This document shows, piece after piece, positions 42,430 through 55,806 of a stretch of DNA of 64,000 nt. Every line of letters starts with the position of its first letter. Position 1 is the first letter of the stretch. The notes under the pieces are model-generated. The model was not told where the DNA came from. It saw nothing but the letters and a program-made list of their open reading frames with translations, and did no database searches. Made by a program: the position numbers and the translations under genes. Origin of the DNA: Schistocephalus solidus (Eukaryota > Platyhelminthes > Cestoda > Diphyllobothriidea > Diphyllobothriidae); contig WEDG01011416.1 in assembly GCA_017591395.1 (NCBI GenBank), positions 1 through 64,000 of the forward strand, in the 5' to 3' direction.

Positions 42430-42927
42430 TTACTTGCAAACCGCGATCGCAGACTCCCGTTCTTCCGACAACTCCTTAGCAGTGATGGCCATGAGACTCT
42501 TGTCAAAGTCTGTCATCGTCAGCCCCTCGACAATTTTATATTCGCCATTCTTGATAGTAACAGGGAAGCTGAAGAATACGTCCTTCGGTGCACCGTATTC
42601 GCCATTGCTGTAAACACCCATGGAAACGTACTGTCCTTCTTTCGTGCCGAACCACCAATCATGCATTTGGTCAACAACGGCCTTTGCAGCTGAGGCAGCA
42701 CTGCTCAACTTACGGGCAGAGATAACAGCTGCGCCACGCTTCTGTATGCATGGAATGCAGGTATTCTTAATCCACGCTTCGTCGTTGATGGCGACGGCGG
42801 CGTTAACAGGCTTCCCCTTGACGATAGCGGTGGCATGGGAGATGTCAGGGAACTGGGTGTTGCTGTGGTTTCCCCAAATGATGACGTTGGTCACATCGGG
42901 GTTAGGTATACCCAGTTTCATTGCGAC
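42430..42927 (-). CDS. MDH1: MDH1 exon, catalytic half and stop
   Basis: Acceptor CAACTTCAG, begins VAMKLGIPN and ends ESAIAVCK with stop at 42430-42432. Contains the catalytic His, the [20 protein letters not shown] helix and the KDVFFSFPV segment. 165 codons plus stop. Confidence 0.94.
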   Translation of the reverse strand, partial: VAMKLGIPNPDVTNVIIWGNHSNTQFPDISHATAIVKGKPVNAAVAINDEAWIKNTCIPCIQKRGAAVISARKLSSAASAAKAVVDQMHDWWFGTKEGQYVSMGVYSNGEYGAPKDVFFSFPVTIKNGEYKIVEGLTMTDFDKSLMAITAKELSEERESAIAVCK

Positions 42928-43569
42928 CTGAAGTTGGAATAGTTCAGAGAATCATAATAAAGCAATGATGCTAAACGGTAAACAACTGCAAACTCGATAA
43001 AAAAAACCACCTAACACAAAGCACTAAGGTGAGCTGGCACACCAAACTAGTGCCCAGAGCTAAGCTGTATCTACCTGAGCAATAGCGCGGTTATGATCGA
43101 GACGCGCGAGAGAGCTGAAGTTCTTCTTTGGGATAGAAGGAGCGAACTTGCTCATCATAAGGGCGTTTGTATTGGCAGGGTTGCCGACGACAAGAACCTT
43201 CACAGTTTTCTTGGCGTATTTGTCAAGGGCTTCACCCTGAACCTTAAAGATTGACACGTTGGTGGCCAGGAGGTCCTTACGCTCCATCCCCTCTTTGCGG
43301 GGCATTGCGCCAACCATAAGAGCAACGTCAATATCAGTAAAAGCGGTCTTCACGTCAGTTGTCATGATAACATCCTCGAGGACACTGAAGGCGCAGTCCT
43401 GAAGTTCCATTACAACACCCCCCAAGACACCCTCAGCTTGCGGAATGTCGAGGAGGTGAAGAATAACTTTTTGATCTTTGCCAAACATATTGCCATTGGC
43501 AATCATGTTGGAAAGATTGTAGGCAATTTGTCCGGCAGCGCCGGTGATAAGAACTTTGAGAGCGCCAGT
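42430..43569 (-). CDS. MDH1: Cytosolic malate dehydrogenase, two main exons
   Basis: Coding exons 43569-43075 and 42927-42430 (reading on -), joined in phase 0 by a 147-base GT-AG intron. The enzyme interconverts malate and oxaloacetate with NAD(H), central to cytosolic redox balance and, in parasitic worms, to making the malate that feeds mitochondrial fermentation. Visible motifs: [13 protein letters not shown] (NAD-binding loop), LHLLDIP (acidic residue after strand 2), [17 protein letters not shown] (substrate-binding arginines), [20 protein letters not shown] (catalytic Asp) and IWGNHSNTQ (catalytic His). Gene length gives 330 residues plus a missing start; the family has about 334. No leader or C-terminal targeting peptide is seen, and the closer match is MDH1, not the mitochondrial MDH2. 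All catalytic residues are present and no stops occur, so it should be functional. Confidence 0.95.
43075..43569 (-). CDS. MDH1: MDH1 exon, NAD-binding half
   Basis: Acceptor CTGTTTAG, donor GTAGAT after ...HNRAIAQ. 165 codons starting [13 protein letters not shown], all in one frame. The start codon is not in this exon: residues TGALKV replace the usual first few after Met, so a short 5' exon supplies it. Confidence 0.93.
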
Positions 43570-43867
43570 CTAAACAGAATGGTCACATAATCACACCAAG
43601 ACCTACCATCTTCGAAGGATAAAATAGAGAAGTAGTGACCTTGGCACTCAACCGCCAATATAAACAAAATCTCGAAGGTCAATTAAAGCACCATTATTCG
43701 ATTCAAATAAACACGTGTTAAGCCATGTAGATCTTCGAACAGCATATTCTTCGACTGATGACTTTTCTCTAATCTGGTCAAATTTTTTGTGGTGATTCGA
43801 TGATAAGAAGACGCTTTTTGACATAAATGTCCAAATTTACTTGATAAGCCGTAGCACTGGCACATAC

Positions 43868-43876
43868 TTTGTGCAT
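43868..43876 (-). CDS. MDH1: Candidate three-codon first exon of MDH1
   Basis: On - ATGCACAAA is followed directly by the donor GTATGT. Splicing to 43569 would remove a 298-base intron in phase 0 and give Met-His-Lys before [10 protein letters not shown]. It is the best start I found within 1.3 kb, but such a short exon can arise by chance. Confidence 0.3.
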
Positions 43877-43879
43877 AGA

Positions 43880-46130
43880 TAGCTGAAAATTGGGATCCAA
43901 ACTGAGCCAATACATGTATTATCCCCTCCCCTTCAGATGATCTACTTGGGAATCGCATTTATCTTACTATCAACTGGCAATTCGAGTGACGTTACATTGG
44001 AAAGTGTGGTATGTGGGTCCCATATCGTTAAAACGAATAATACACTAAATTTTGTTTCAGGAAAATCATTCAAAAACTTTTTCCAATGCCTAACTGTTAG
44101 CTTACGGGTTCAGAGTTCTTTAAATAATTAAGGAAAATAGCTTCAACAGATAAGTCACAGCTACAGTTCGAAATTTTTGAAGATCAAACTTATCCAAGGC
44201 CTTCTAGAAAAACAAGCGTTTGAATATTTTCTAACTATTATAAATAGAAATAGGTTTATTGATTGGGCATTTCTTGGGCGTTGTCATATTCCTCATACTA
44301 TTTGTTAATTTTTATGCAGATTTGGGTAAACAGGAACAGTTTTTGCACACTGAGTTTTAGATGCTAATCATAATTATTCATATATGGTCTGAAATATTAG
44401 TTGCAGTCTCGAAATGGGAAATACATATACGCGCTAGGCTAAACGTATTTGCACTCTCCGAAGTTTAAGGTATTTATACGACTGCTACCATTACTTCGTC
44501 AGAGAGTAAACTTGCTGAGGTGAACTTCATATATAGGACTTACCAGTGCTCTCTCTACGCCTAAAATCAAGTACCGGCAAAGCGCGCTTAACTCAAAAAA
44601 ACTTACAAATGGCTTTCTGATATAAATAATTATGTGCAACAGGACACTGGTGATCAGAAGATTAAAAGTGTTAGAATCAAGGGAATTATAATTGAGAAGT
44701 ATCAATTTCATTTCAGTCAGTCCACACGCACGCAGCAGTGTCTTTTGTAAAATGGTTACTAAGTAGCTCTCAAGACCTTATTTATACACAGGATGACCTA
44801 AGCGATGATACATAGTTATTGCGTGTCAGGAGGATAAGGTGCGATCGCTGGAAGAAGAATTGTATTGGCCTCACATACCGGTGGTATTTACTGAGGTCAA
44901 AGAAACTGGCCACCTGCATCTGGTAATGAAAGCGACGGGCATCCTGTTGTGCTCAAATGTGTTATCAATAAACCTTTTATTAAAGGTGATAGAACTAGGT
45001 CACCCGATATGCCCTTTGCCATCAAGTTATATTAGCTACGCTACGTGCTTTTCTCAGCATTTAAGTGAACGCAAAGTTCAGAGCGCGTGGTACAGGGGTA
45101 ATATGCACGAGTTTTTGCAGGTCTTTGATGTTTAAATAAACTCTGCAGGATCACTCGGCCCTTCAGTTGAAAATATCACTGGAATTTGTAGCATCTTCAA
45201 CCTTTGCGCCCACGCCACGCACACCGCGCACGAGGACACGTGAGGACACTTCTCACGATACCCTACCACACGCACACAGCCCCTGGGACAACCAAGCCAC
45301 TTACAGGTTCACACAAACTGCTTTTGGCCGATCAACTGGTCAAGCAGAGAGTCACACTCTCACTTGACATTTTCCTCACTCTCACCCACATCACGCTAGC
45401 GGAGAGATGCGCGCACAGACCCCGAGCTTTCTGCGTGTTGGGCTTCAGACCACCACTGAGGTTCTGTACAGATTAAACAACGCATACTAGGATTCCCCTT
45501 CTTTCTATATCCGGAAAGGGCGAGGTGATTGTAGGGCTCTAAGTGCACCCAACGCTTTGACCCGTACAAAGTCACACAAAGTGTTCTCTTGACTGCCAGC
45601 ATTAAGTCAGATGCTTCAACCCCGAAGGAAACAATCTCCACCAATATTGAGCAGTATCATCACCTGCTGAACAATATAATTTACTTGAACGAGACCATAA
45701 CAATTCGCGCCCCTTTCAGGGTCAAAAAGTGTTAAAGAACAGTGGGAGACTGCGCAATCGCAGCCTATTAAAAATTTGGGACTGCAAAGTAGAGTCAAAG
45801 CTGCTTCTGTCAGAAGAAAAAACTTCCAAAAAACTTTTCGAGAGGTGTTCTTCAGCGGAAAGTTTGAAATGCCGCGAACGTGTGACGGGTTGAAAAGGAA
45901 TTACTTTTGTGTAAAGCAACCTTGATGTTTACAAGGAATGATTTATATGTAGCAAAAACCCGCCAAGTCTGGTCAAAATATTTTCGGCGATTGAAGTGGA
46001 CCTTATTTTCTCTAAGCATGAGTACTCAGCTAAATATTTAAAAAAAAAACAAGTTGTGCATCTGTAGGGATAAAACCCCAATGGAACGTCGGGTTTCACA
46101 CTCATTAGCAAACGAGAAGCCTTAGTCTGC
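43880..46130. other. Intergenic stretch upstream of MDH1, no gene recognised
   Basis: AT-rich. Near 44840-44960 CGATCGCTGGAAGAAGAA..TTGTATTGGCCTCACAT looks like a decayed minus-strand PLE end (compare 16012-16036). 45190-45400 is richer in CAC/ACAC words. The MDH1 promoter should lie here, but no clear element was identified. Confidence 0.4.
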
Positions 46131-48830
46131 ACCTTCAATACCCAAAGTTATTTCAGATGTTTGCCCTCTAGCTAATGCAAGCCCACGGCCCTCCATCTCA
46201 TCAGCAATTTCGATTCCAGCTGAATCTTCACCCGTTAACCTTGTTTCTGGTTCGAGTGAAATCGTGTCAACGCCCCGTCTTTCTCCTCCCAAGCAAACCA
46301 CGCCTGCTATAGCTGCCAAATCTACTAAACCTAAGAAAACTCCTAGTAAATCTGAAATCATTGGCTAAGCCAGGCATTAAAATCAGGTATGTCATTACTG
46401 ATGGGAAACCTGCTAACACCTCAGCATCTACAACAAATACGAACGCTTACGTTAGCATCTTTCCCAACTCAAAAGTGTCCGAAATCACCAAATAATTAAA
46501 CCTTCATAGTATGTTACCAGTTTTTAGAAATCATTTATTCCTTTTTCAAATGCTTTTCCGCCAATTTATGCTAACTTCCATCAAAATCACATTTCTATGC
46601 CACCCCGTATCTTTCCCTACGCCACAATAGAGCCTTCCCTTCCATGGTTTTCATCCAAATATGCCGTGTACAAAAATCTCAGTTCCTTTAACAGTAACAT
46701 TTCGACAAATTGAAGACCAGAGCAATAAATACTTTGAGCTTAACCTGCAGCTCAGGAATACGCTCAGCTTAGTTTCACTCAATGTGAGATCAGTTGTAAA
46801 TAAGATGGCTGAGCTTAGAACAGAAGCCTTCGAGCTTGATCCAGATTTGCTGTGCATCACTTAATCCTGGGCTCACTCTCTTATTTCTGACTCAACGCTT
46901 GCTATAGATAATTTCAAATTTCTACCGACAAGACCACGCTGAAAAACGTTGCGGTGGTTGCCTCCTTTATATTAAGTCAGTCTTTGTACATTTCCCTTTT
47001 CTGCTGAGCATTTCGTCCTTTTCTGGAAATGTATGCTTTGCTTCAGTCATCCTCCCGCACAAGAAAAAAGTGATAATTTGGCTGTGGCTAGAATCCTCCA
47101 TGTTATTCTGGCAATGAAAGCGAGCTCTATGAACTATTTGAAAAAGTTGCAGAGACTCAATTTGATGTCAAAATAATCGTAGGCGATTTTAATCTGCCAG
47201 ACATTGACTGGCAGGCAAATTCCTCTCCACCAAAACTTCAGAAATTGGACGATACTATTAACTTTTCAAACATGTCCCAACTGGTCAGATCAGTTACTAG
47301 AAATGACAACATTTTAGATTTAATTTTTACAAATGATGTCCACCCTCTCTTTATAAATTTCCATCATGATCTATTCACAAGTGATCACGCAATAATTCAC
47401 TGTTGTTTTTGCAGTCCCCTTCTTACGAAGCCTGAGGTTAAATGCAAAAATCTCGACTTTGCTCACACAAACCATGAAATAATAAATAATTTCGTAGCAA
47501 TCTAGATAGGCATAGCATATTTTCAATCAACGATCCAATTTTTTCCGTGAGCTATTGCAGAGCCTCAAAGAAAAATCCAGGCTTTTATCCCGTTTAAGAT
47601 TTTTAATTCAAATACAGCTTCTTCTACTGTTTCACATTTTCTCCAAAACAGACTTAAAAAATTACGAAAGCAACTTAAAGATCCATCAAAAAGCTCTTTG
47701 TCAGTTCAATTAAGGATTGCACAAATATTTGAATTAGCATCGAAAATTAGGCTCGCGCGAGATAAGCGTAGGGAGTCTCGGACACTAAGTGAAGCCAATT
47801 CATCCAAATCTGTTGCTCAAATCTTCCATGTTCGGTCATTGGCTAAGCGTCTGAATGTAACTCCGCCCTTACTCGACTGTAACAAAAATTCGTTACAGAG
47901 GATTTGGGCAAAGCAGAATTGTTAAATTCGCATTTGGCCAAACACATTACCACTGAAACTAGCCCCACTCCCTCAATTCCTCTGCTTTCAAATTCAAATT
48001 CACTTCTAACAACCATTAATTTCTCGCCTTCACGTATTCAAAAAGAAATAGCTCACCTAAAAAAATCGCATTCGTTTGGAACTGATAACATTCCAAACTC
48101 ACTTATTAAACAGTTAAGGAATTTTCCACCTTTACTAAGAAAATTATTCTCAGTATTTCTCGAAAATGGTTTCTTCCCCGATTATTGGAAAACTTCTATT
48201 ATAATACCAGTTTTTAAATCTGGTTCCCGTTCGGACATTCATAACTATCGTGGTGTTCATAAAACGCCCTCTCTTGCTAAACTCTTCAAAAAACTAAATG
48301 CAAAACAAATCACGGATTTTTGCATAAGCAATCAAATTATCAAATTTTCCCAACACGGCTTCCTACCGGACCGCTCTTGTGAAACCTGCCACATGTCTTT
48401 TCTACATCTACTAACCTCTCTTCGTAATGATCATCTCTCTGTAGTAGTTATCTATTTCGATCTTTGTAAGGCATTCGATAAACTGCCTCATAGACGACTT
48501 CTAGCTAAACTAGAATCTATACGATTTCGTAGTCCCCTAACTGACTTTATTAGATCAAACCTAAATGATCGAACACAAAAAGTTTTAGTGGGATCCTCAT
48601 ATTCAAGTGATACCCCGATTGTTAGTTGTGTCCTTCAAGGTATCGTTTTAGGTCCTTTGTTGTTCTTAATGTATATAAATGATATTTCATCGATACTTAA
48701 ACATTCTCAATATTTTATTTATGCTGATGACCTAAAGGTCATCGTGTGCAAAGGAACCACGTATCTTTTTGTTCTCCGACTTGGACAGTTTGAAAATCGT
48801 TAACACTTCGCTTGTTCTGATTCTGGCATT
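46130..48830 (+). mobile_element. LINE with ORF1 tail, endonuclease and RT (family A)
   Basis: 46140-46365 encodes a serine/proline-rich ORF1 end (STKPKKTPSKSEIIG). 46745-46860 encodes LSLVSLNVRSVVNKMAELRT and DPDLLCIT, the start of the apurinic-type endonuclease; 47160-47500 gives KIIVGDFNLPDIDWQ and TSDHAIIHC, its later motifs. 47904-48803 is one open frame with SHSFGTDNIPNSLIKQL, WKTSIIIPVFKSGSRS, HGFLPDRSCETCHMSFLHLL, VVIYFDLCKAFDKLPHRRLL, VLQGIVLGPLLFLMYINDI and FIYADDLKVI. The YADD is intact; motifs A-D are in order. Homology stops abruptly after 48800. CR1/jockey-type by eye. Confidence 0.88.
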
Positions 48831-49659
48831 AAAACTGCCACTGCACGAACGTAATTGCTCTTTGGAATTTTCTGGAAATTTTCTTGTGCCGAATTACCTC
48901 ACAAAACGACATCAAATTGGAATTTGTTTATCACCTTCGTCGACTTGATAAAAACAGCCTCTACACCAATAAATTCTGTCAACCGCTCAGTGAACCAAAA
49001 GTGCAAAACCCCTTGAAGATCTGAAGTTATCCAGGACCTTTGACCTCTACAAACGGCTGAGTCGTTCCTGAATATTCTTCCTATCATTTATTGTTTTTTT
49101 AAAGTGGTTTTGAACGAATAGGCGCATTTATTGCTCATATTGTTTCAATAGCGGCGTCGTTGGACCTCCGTTTGAAATTCGCTCGTCTCCAAGCTTTTGA
49201 TTTTTGGCCAATAATCTGTTCCCAAAGTCAGGACTTAACGAAATAAGTTGTCATTGGATCATATATTGTCTGTTTATCAGGATCAGCCTATAATTGATTT
49301 TAGACATTGTGATATTCAGGCACACGAAAATTGATATCGGAATCTTGAATAATAAGCTAACTCAGCTTCATTTGGATCCTGCCTCATAGGGCTTCAGAAA
49401 ACAGTCTCTCGCCAGGAAAGGTGTCTACATCAGAAAGGAACGGAGAACCACTGGCAAACTCACTTCGAAGGCTGCATCATTCTTTGCTTCGTATTAATAT
49501 TCGATAGTGAATTCGGTTTGGAAAAGCACTTCTTTTTGTGGTCAGTAAACTATTCGCTTGATAATTTAAGCTGCTCGTTAAAACTTAATGCATCCTCGTA
49601 GAGATCTTGCTGGCATGGAAAACGCAAATGTTCACGACCCAACCACGCGAGAAAATTAT

Positions 49660-50840
49660 TCACCGCTTCAGCCAGGACTCGAAACACCAACCTCTCGATT
49701 AGCTACGGTAGCTACGATATACTTTGACCTAAAAAGCGTTCGATAAAAGTACCCCATCAAAGGCTTCTAGTGAAGCTAAAAAGTCATGGGATTGGGTCTC
49801 CCTTCTTGACTTTCTAAAAATCGTTTACCTTCAAAAACCGATATCAGGTAGTAAAAAAATTCGAAACGTAGTCTCAGAACCATCTCATATTAGTAGTGGA
49901 GTACTTCAGGGGACTATCATAGGTCCCCTCCTATTTCTTATATACATTCACGACTTATCCTCTATATCAACGTCAGCTAAAAACATTTTTTTATATGCGG
50001 ACGACTTAAAACTTGCATATGCGATATAACCAGCATACAGTAGCCAGTATGCATAGAACGATTGAAAAATGATCTTAAAAAAACTAAGCGAATGGAGTAC
50101 TCTATGGCAAATGCCATTCTCTCCAAGTAACTGTCATCTCCCTGATATTTGGTTCACAAAAAAACTTCCTCCCATATTTTTTTCAATAATCAAGAAATAA
50201 CCGAGACAACATCAATAAAAAGACTTAGGTCTTAGCTATACAAATACTCTTGATTTATCCCCCCACGTTAAAAAAATATCACCAAAAGCCACTAGACTAT
50301 GCGGATTCATTTGTAAAAATTTCTCCTCACATGCCCTAAAGACAAGACTATATAAAATGTACGTTTTACCTCTCTTGGATTACTGCTCAATATTTTTGGC
50401 ATTATGCCATCAGATGGCCGAAAGAAACTAGAAGCCATTCAAAGATGCTTTACCAGATCCTTATCAAAATGTGATGCCTCTCAAAGCTCATACATGAAAC
50501 TATACGATAGATATGGTCTATAACCCGTCTGGATCAGAAGACTCAAAAAAATGGTCTCACTTTTTCTATTCAAAAATCACACACGACCAAGATATTCTCA
50601 GAATGAATTTACTAACAAATCAAAAACGGTCCCCGAGACACTAGAAATTCAGAAAAATATTATAAAAAAATTCCGAAATTCAAAAAAAGGCCCAACGCTC
50701 CAACTTCTATTCCATAAGATACGCGACAATATGGAATGCCCTGCCAAATTCTATTAGAAATAGTCGAACCATACGAGAATTTAAAATAAAAATAAAACAA
50801 TATATGTTAAATAATAGCACACATCTATTTTTTTGAATAA
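49660..50840 (+). mobile_element. LINE RT fragment, decayed
   Basis: ATIYFDL (motif A), then VVSEPSHISSGVLQGTIIGP, LLFLIYIHDLSSISTSA and NIFLYADDLKLAYAI with YADD intact at 49990-50030. 50380-50520 encodes MPSDGRKKLEAIQRCFTRSL and SYMKLYDRYGL; further C-terminal pieces run to about 50830. Many frameshifts. Related to, but distinct from, the copy at 46.1-48.8 kb. Confidence 0.8.
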
Positions 50841-52060
50841 GATAGGGCATTTTTTCAACTCAGTTCTTCAACATAGAATTCGGGCCGAAAGGGCTCTGAC
50901 GCGGCAGTTACTGTTGGCGATAGCTGCTTCAATCCTGAGTTCTCCCGATGAGCTGTATTATCTGCACCTAGAAGTCAAGCTGAAAATCCAAACGTACTTT
51001 TGCGTGCGATGATAGCCATTCACTAGAACCGGATACTCAGGCCAGAATCTCCCCACGATTAGTTATTTCATGTCCTTTTTATAAACCACCTACGACGACC
51101 TGCAATGCACACAGAGATTAAGAATCTTATCATCTGGTTATGTGTTACACCCTCTGGTTATGGGCAAGCTATAAGTGGTGGTTAGTGACCTACAAGACTC
51201 ATAAATACTTATCTTCTGGCTAGGCACAATGGCTCTCAATTTAATGATTTATATATCCATTATCTAAAAAGCAGCTTTTTTTCTATCTTTAAAACTATTT
51301 AAAAAATTATGATAACTTTACATTTTAAAAATGTTTTTTTGGATAGCGTCTTTATTTTTTTATGTATAATTTTATGATTAGTACACAATTTGCTTTTAAA
51401 AACTAACTTGCAAAACTTATTATTTTTTTATCTCTGTCTGTTAGTAGTATGTTTTTCCATTTTTTTAACATCATTTATGCTCTATGTCATTCGAATGTGC
51501 AATGAGCCGCACGTCTAGGTTTTGATATAGCTTTTATGAAACGAATGGTACTAGCGGTTTCATACAGCTAGATCAAACATAATCAACACTATGATATATA
51601 ATACAAATATGAAGACTGTATGACTGCATTGAAAGTTTCTTACCGTTGAACTCTTCGTGCTCCTAATCTATTTTTTCACCTTTTTAGCAATCAGTCAACT
51701 AAGTCTAATTATTCGGCAGACCCCACACTGGAATCGACTGCGCTCGCATCTGATTGGAAGTACCTATCCCTTCGAATCGACCGCAGACGTTTCTACCTCT
51801 GTTAAATGAATGAATACCCTCGAACGTCAATAACAGACTAGTCTTGACTCTAAACATTATTTCCCTGATACATTCATCTTCATTCTGTATAGCTGTTTTT
51901 AACTTCATTTTTTTGCTATTTCTAAACCTTGGAAAACAGGTTTTTTTACTTAAAAACAAACTCGTCATTTCAACACTGCTATTTAAGCAAAACAAACAAA
52001 CCAAAGCTTAAGTGTTTAATGAAAAAGAGGAGTTTGTTTTTAGGTTTTTTTCCTGTGTTC
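50840..52060. other. AT-rich stretch, no gene recognised
   Basis: Very AT-rich between 51240 and 51660 with runs of T. A few CR1-like words may belong to an untranslated region; 51705-52004 has a short open frame on - without homology. Confidence 0.4.
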
Positions 52061-52259
52061 TAAGGATTTGACGGCGCCAAGCAGTGCCAAATCAATAAAC
52101 CTATTATTAGCTGCCGATGCTCTTGACCGCTCGGCCACGCCCGGGAAGCCAGCAGAAAAAACAAATAGTATACACTACAAAAATAATGATCTCTCCTATC
52201 TTTGTAAACCTTTTTCGATTTCATGTGACAAAACTTACCAGAAATACTCAAGTCACTCT

Positions 52260-54448
52260 CAGCAGACCGAGAAGAACCACAAAGCAGCAATAATGAAGAA
52301 AGCAGTGCACTACTGAACATTACCAAAACTAAGCTAAACAGCGAAGGGCTGGCACACTGGGATGGATGCCGAGGACTCACAACCAGAGTTTTCAGATTAG
52401 AAGGAGACCTCGATCTCTATCGGAAATAATATCAGTCCTCATAAAACATAATAAAATTAACTCGCCGAAACACGATGCAAATGAGCCTAAAACATCAGCA
52501 AGCTAGAACATAATCATCGAAAGGAAAAGGTAGAAGTCAATAGGCACAACATTAAGCGAAACAAAAAGAGAAAAAGAACGAAGTCATTAGAACAAACCTC
52601 TGAGTCAGGTGAAATACAGATGATTATAAAGAAAATAAGCGAGGAGGAAATTGTGTCTTGCGTTTCCCCAGGTTCGGGAAATCTGGTGCACATAGAATCC
52701 GAATGCACAAAAGTAAATCAGCGATCGACGGTCTCTGAAAAGTCGAAAAACAGTAATCGTAAGGTTTCTTTACTGCCACGGACGAGCGACAGCAGCATGC
52801 TCTTTAGATGTCCATCGAACAACAATGAAGCAGGGCATGGTTGTCAGCAAAGTAATGGCGGAAAAGCGGCCTACGACTTATCGACAGACCTGGATGCCAT
52901 AAACCAAAATTCAGGTTTTCCGGTTGCTATTCGTGCAAATGCATTCTCAGGAGAACTCACGCTGTTTGAAAGGTCCATAGAGATGTCTGCATATCAACCA
53001 ACAGGCTCATCGATGAAGACAAATTTGAACACAGTATTAAAGACTGTATCAAAGGGTATGATTCAATCTTTAATCACTAAAAGAAAGCAGGATGCAGAAA
53101 CGAGTTTTTTCCCTGACAGGTCATTTTGTCTGGTAGTTCAGGGAGTCTCAGAGGCTACTGGGGAAACGCCAAAAGAAAGGGTAAAACAGGATCTGCTGAC
53201 AATCCAAAATTTATTGAATGATACGCAAGAAACTGGTGTGACAGTCGACATCAAAAAGATCTTTCGATTGGGGCCTCTCGTTACAAAATGAAACGCATGA
53301 GGTTCGACCAAGACCATTAAAAGTCGTTTTTGGGGGAGTAAACAGCAGGTAGATCTATTGCTCTCTCGAAAGTCCCAACTACGAAAGAATCATAGTGGAG
53401 TTTTTTTCAGCCGGATTACTCTCCCACTGTTCGGATCAAAATGAGGACACTGGTAGCAGAATTGAAAAGACTTCAATACGAGGGGGAACAAAACTTGAAA
53501 AATAGTAGAACACAAAATAGTCAAAAACAGTGCGCTCGTTTTTTTATGGGGAACATCCGGTGAAATTGACGGCAACCACGCCGGTCAAAAAAGCCCTACC
53601 AAATGCCTATAGATTTGAACCCAGACAGGAGACTGGATATATCTTGTGAAATATCCAGCAAAAATCTCCATGTGGAAGAAAGAACTAAAAATCTTCCGAA
53701 ATCGAGGCAAGGAAACAAGATTAAAATGATGTACACAAATGTGCAGATTCTATTAAACAAAATGGATGAAATTAAACTGGTCGTGGACCATTTACAACCT
53801 GACTTCATAGCTCTAACTAAAACATGGTTAAATGAACAAATCGCAGACACAGAAGTCTGAAAAGACGGCTTTCAGCTTATCCGCATGGATAGAAACGGAC
53901 ATAGGGGTGGTGGAATCGCAATGTTTATACGAGAAGGCATTGACTTCATTCCGGATGTGCCCTCGCCAAATAGGATCTCGTCTTGCGAAATACTTTGTTG
54001 TAAACTGAAAGTCCCAAACCAAACAGACCTCCATATTGCCGTGGTATATTGACCCCAAGAACAGCGAACGGACACGGACGAAGCACTCATCACAGAGGTA
54101 AAGCAAATCTGCCGTAGCAAACATTTATTAATACTTGGAGATTTCAACGCTACCGATATCGATTGGGTGTCAATGTACTGCTCGCGATCGGAAAATTCAT
54201 TCGAACAGAAATTACTTCAGTTGGTAAATGACGAGTTTCTTACCCAACATGTCACAATGAAGACGCGGTTCCGAAATGGGCAGCAGTCAAGCTGTTTGGA
54301 TCTAATCATTAGTAGAGACGACAATTGCATCCTTGCGTTAAGTACTTACTTGCCGCTTGGACGAAGTGATCATTGTGTTCTTGCTTGGGAGTACAGTCAA
54401 TTTTGAGTACCCAAACGTCGTGCAGTTAGGCAGAGAAATGTATGGAAA
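52260..54448 (+). mobile_element. CR1/jockey-like LINE, 5' half: ORF1 and endonuclease
   Basis: ORF1 runs from about 52370 (TTRVFRLEGDLDLYRK) through 52620-53291, a 223-codon open frame with a coiled, charged N-terminal part and the RNA-binding segment SFCLVVQGVSEATGETPKER, then IFRLGP; after a shift it continues RPLKVVFGG near 53310. The endonuclease at 53700-54400 shows KMMYTNVQILLNKMDEI, LQPDFIALTKTW, RMDRNRHRGGGIAMFIREGI, LILGDFNATDIDW and GRSDHCVLAWEYSQF, with stops at 53858 and 54049. It is interrupted at about 54448 by another LINE and resumes at 55926. Confidence 0.88.
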
Positions 54449-54486
54449 GGGGATTATCCCAGGGGATTATCCCAGGGGATTATCCT
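54449..54486 (+). repeat. 13-bp tandem repeat, three units, at insertion boundary
   Basis: GGGGATTATCCCA at 54449, 54462 and, incomplete, 54475. It sits exactly between the host LINE sequence and the start of the nested LINE, so it may have come from target-site duplication or slippage at integration. Confidence 0.8.
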
Positions 54487-55806
54487 CCTGCTGAAACTTT
54501 CCTCCTTCGGCATAGGTAACAAGCTTCTGAACTTAATATCCTCCTATTTGAATGATCGCACACAACGGGTAAAAATTTCCGATGTTATCTCCAACCCCAC
54601 GCATGTGAGGAGTGGCGTTATTCAGGTAGTGTACTCGGCCCGCTTCTATTTTTGCCTTTTGTGAACGATGTTCCTGATTGTTTTCAGTATGGTAGGCCCT
54701 TTATGTACGCTGATGATTTAAAAAGTTGCCTATCGTTATAAACCAGTCGATCGCCACATTGTGCTTGAGCTCTTAAAAAGGATCTTCAAGCCTTCGCTCA
54801 GTGGTGTCGCACATGGCGCCTCTCGCTCTCTTGGCACAAAAGCTCCGTTATGGTTAGTTGTGACAACCATCAGCCTCTATCTAAGCATAGACGGTCATGA
54901 CTTAAATGTGCCCGGGTTTATAACGGATCTGGGCATATCATATTCTAGTAGTCTTAATCTGTCAGAGCACTGCGCCCTGATTGTCTCTAAAGCACGCCAA
55001 ACCACTGGGTTTATTCTCAGAAATTTTAAAACCCTCAATATAAGGACCAGCCTTTATAAAATGTATGTCAGACCTAGTCTGGAATACTGCTCGTTTCTAT
55101 TTAGCCTTCTGCACGCGAGTGAACGGAGGAAGATAGAATCAGTCCAGCACTTCTTTACTAAAAGAGTTATTACTTCAGAGCACAGAAACCTGTCCTACCA
55201 ACAACGCTGTGAGCTTACAAGCCTCGACCCGTTGTGGCTTCGTAGATTACAGAAGGGACTATTTTTTTACTGTTCAAGCTTTTAAACGGTTTTACCTTTA
55301 ACCCCCTTTACATCCCTGAGGCAGCTCGATCACTGTCGGCGCACCAATCATAGAGATGTATTCTTATTTCTTCCTTTGGCACGCACCGTTAAATACCGTC
55401 AGTTTTTTTCGGTAAACGCTATAGCAATCTGGAATAAACTACCCAGAAGTATTAAAAATTCAGCAAAACTATCCTTTGTTTACGAGAGCTGTCACTAGTT
55501 TTCTACATTCAGGACACCTTCCGCGAATTTTTGGGTGCTGATTCTCTGGAAGCTCTTTTTCCGTTCTGATGGCGTCCACGGACTCTGAATCCTATGCCGG
55601 ACTTCATGCTGAAGGCAATGTTGCTGGCTCTGCAGTCCGTAATCGGGTTATTCCTCAGTCTACAGCTAGCAGCCGCTCGCCGGCATACTTGCTGCTAGTA
55701 CAGAAGACCAGATCCACAACACCGAAAGGAGAAGTACTACACTGTGCACCTGTGTCAACACCTCCCTGTCCTAAACTTTAATCTGTTCAACAAGCTGCAG
55801 TTTTTT

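Noticed and set aside
54449..54486. CRISPR-like or regulatory repeat array
   Set aside because: Three adjacent 13-bp units without spacers, at a transposon junction in a eukaryotic genome.
55569..55781. 70-codon open frame as a host gene
   Set aside because: It lies between the RT C-terminus and the 3' hairpin of the nested LINE and shows no domain; treated as untranslated part or protein end of that LINE.
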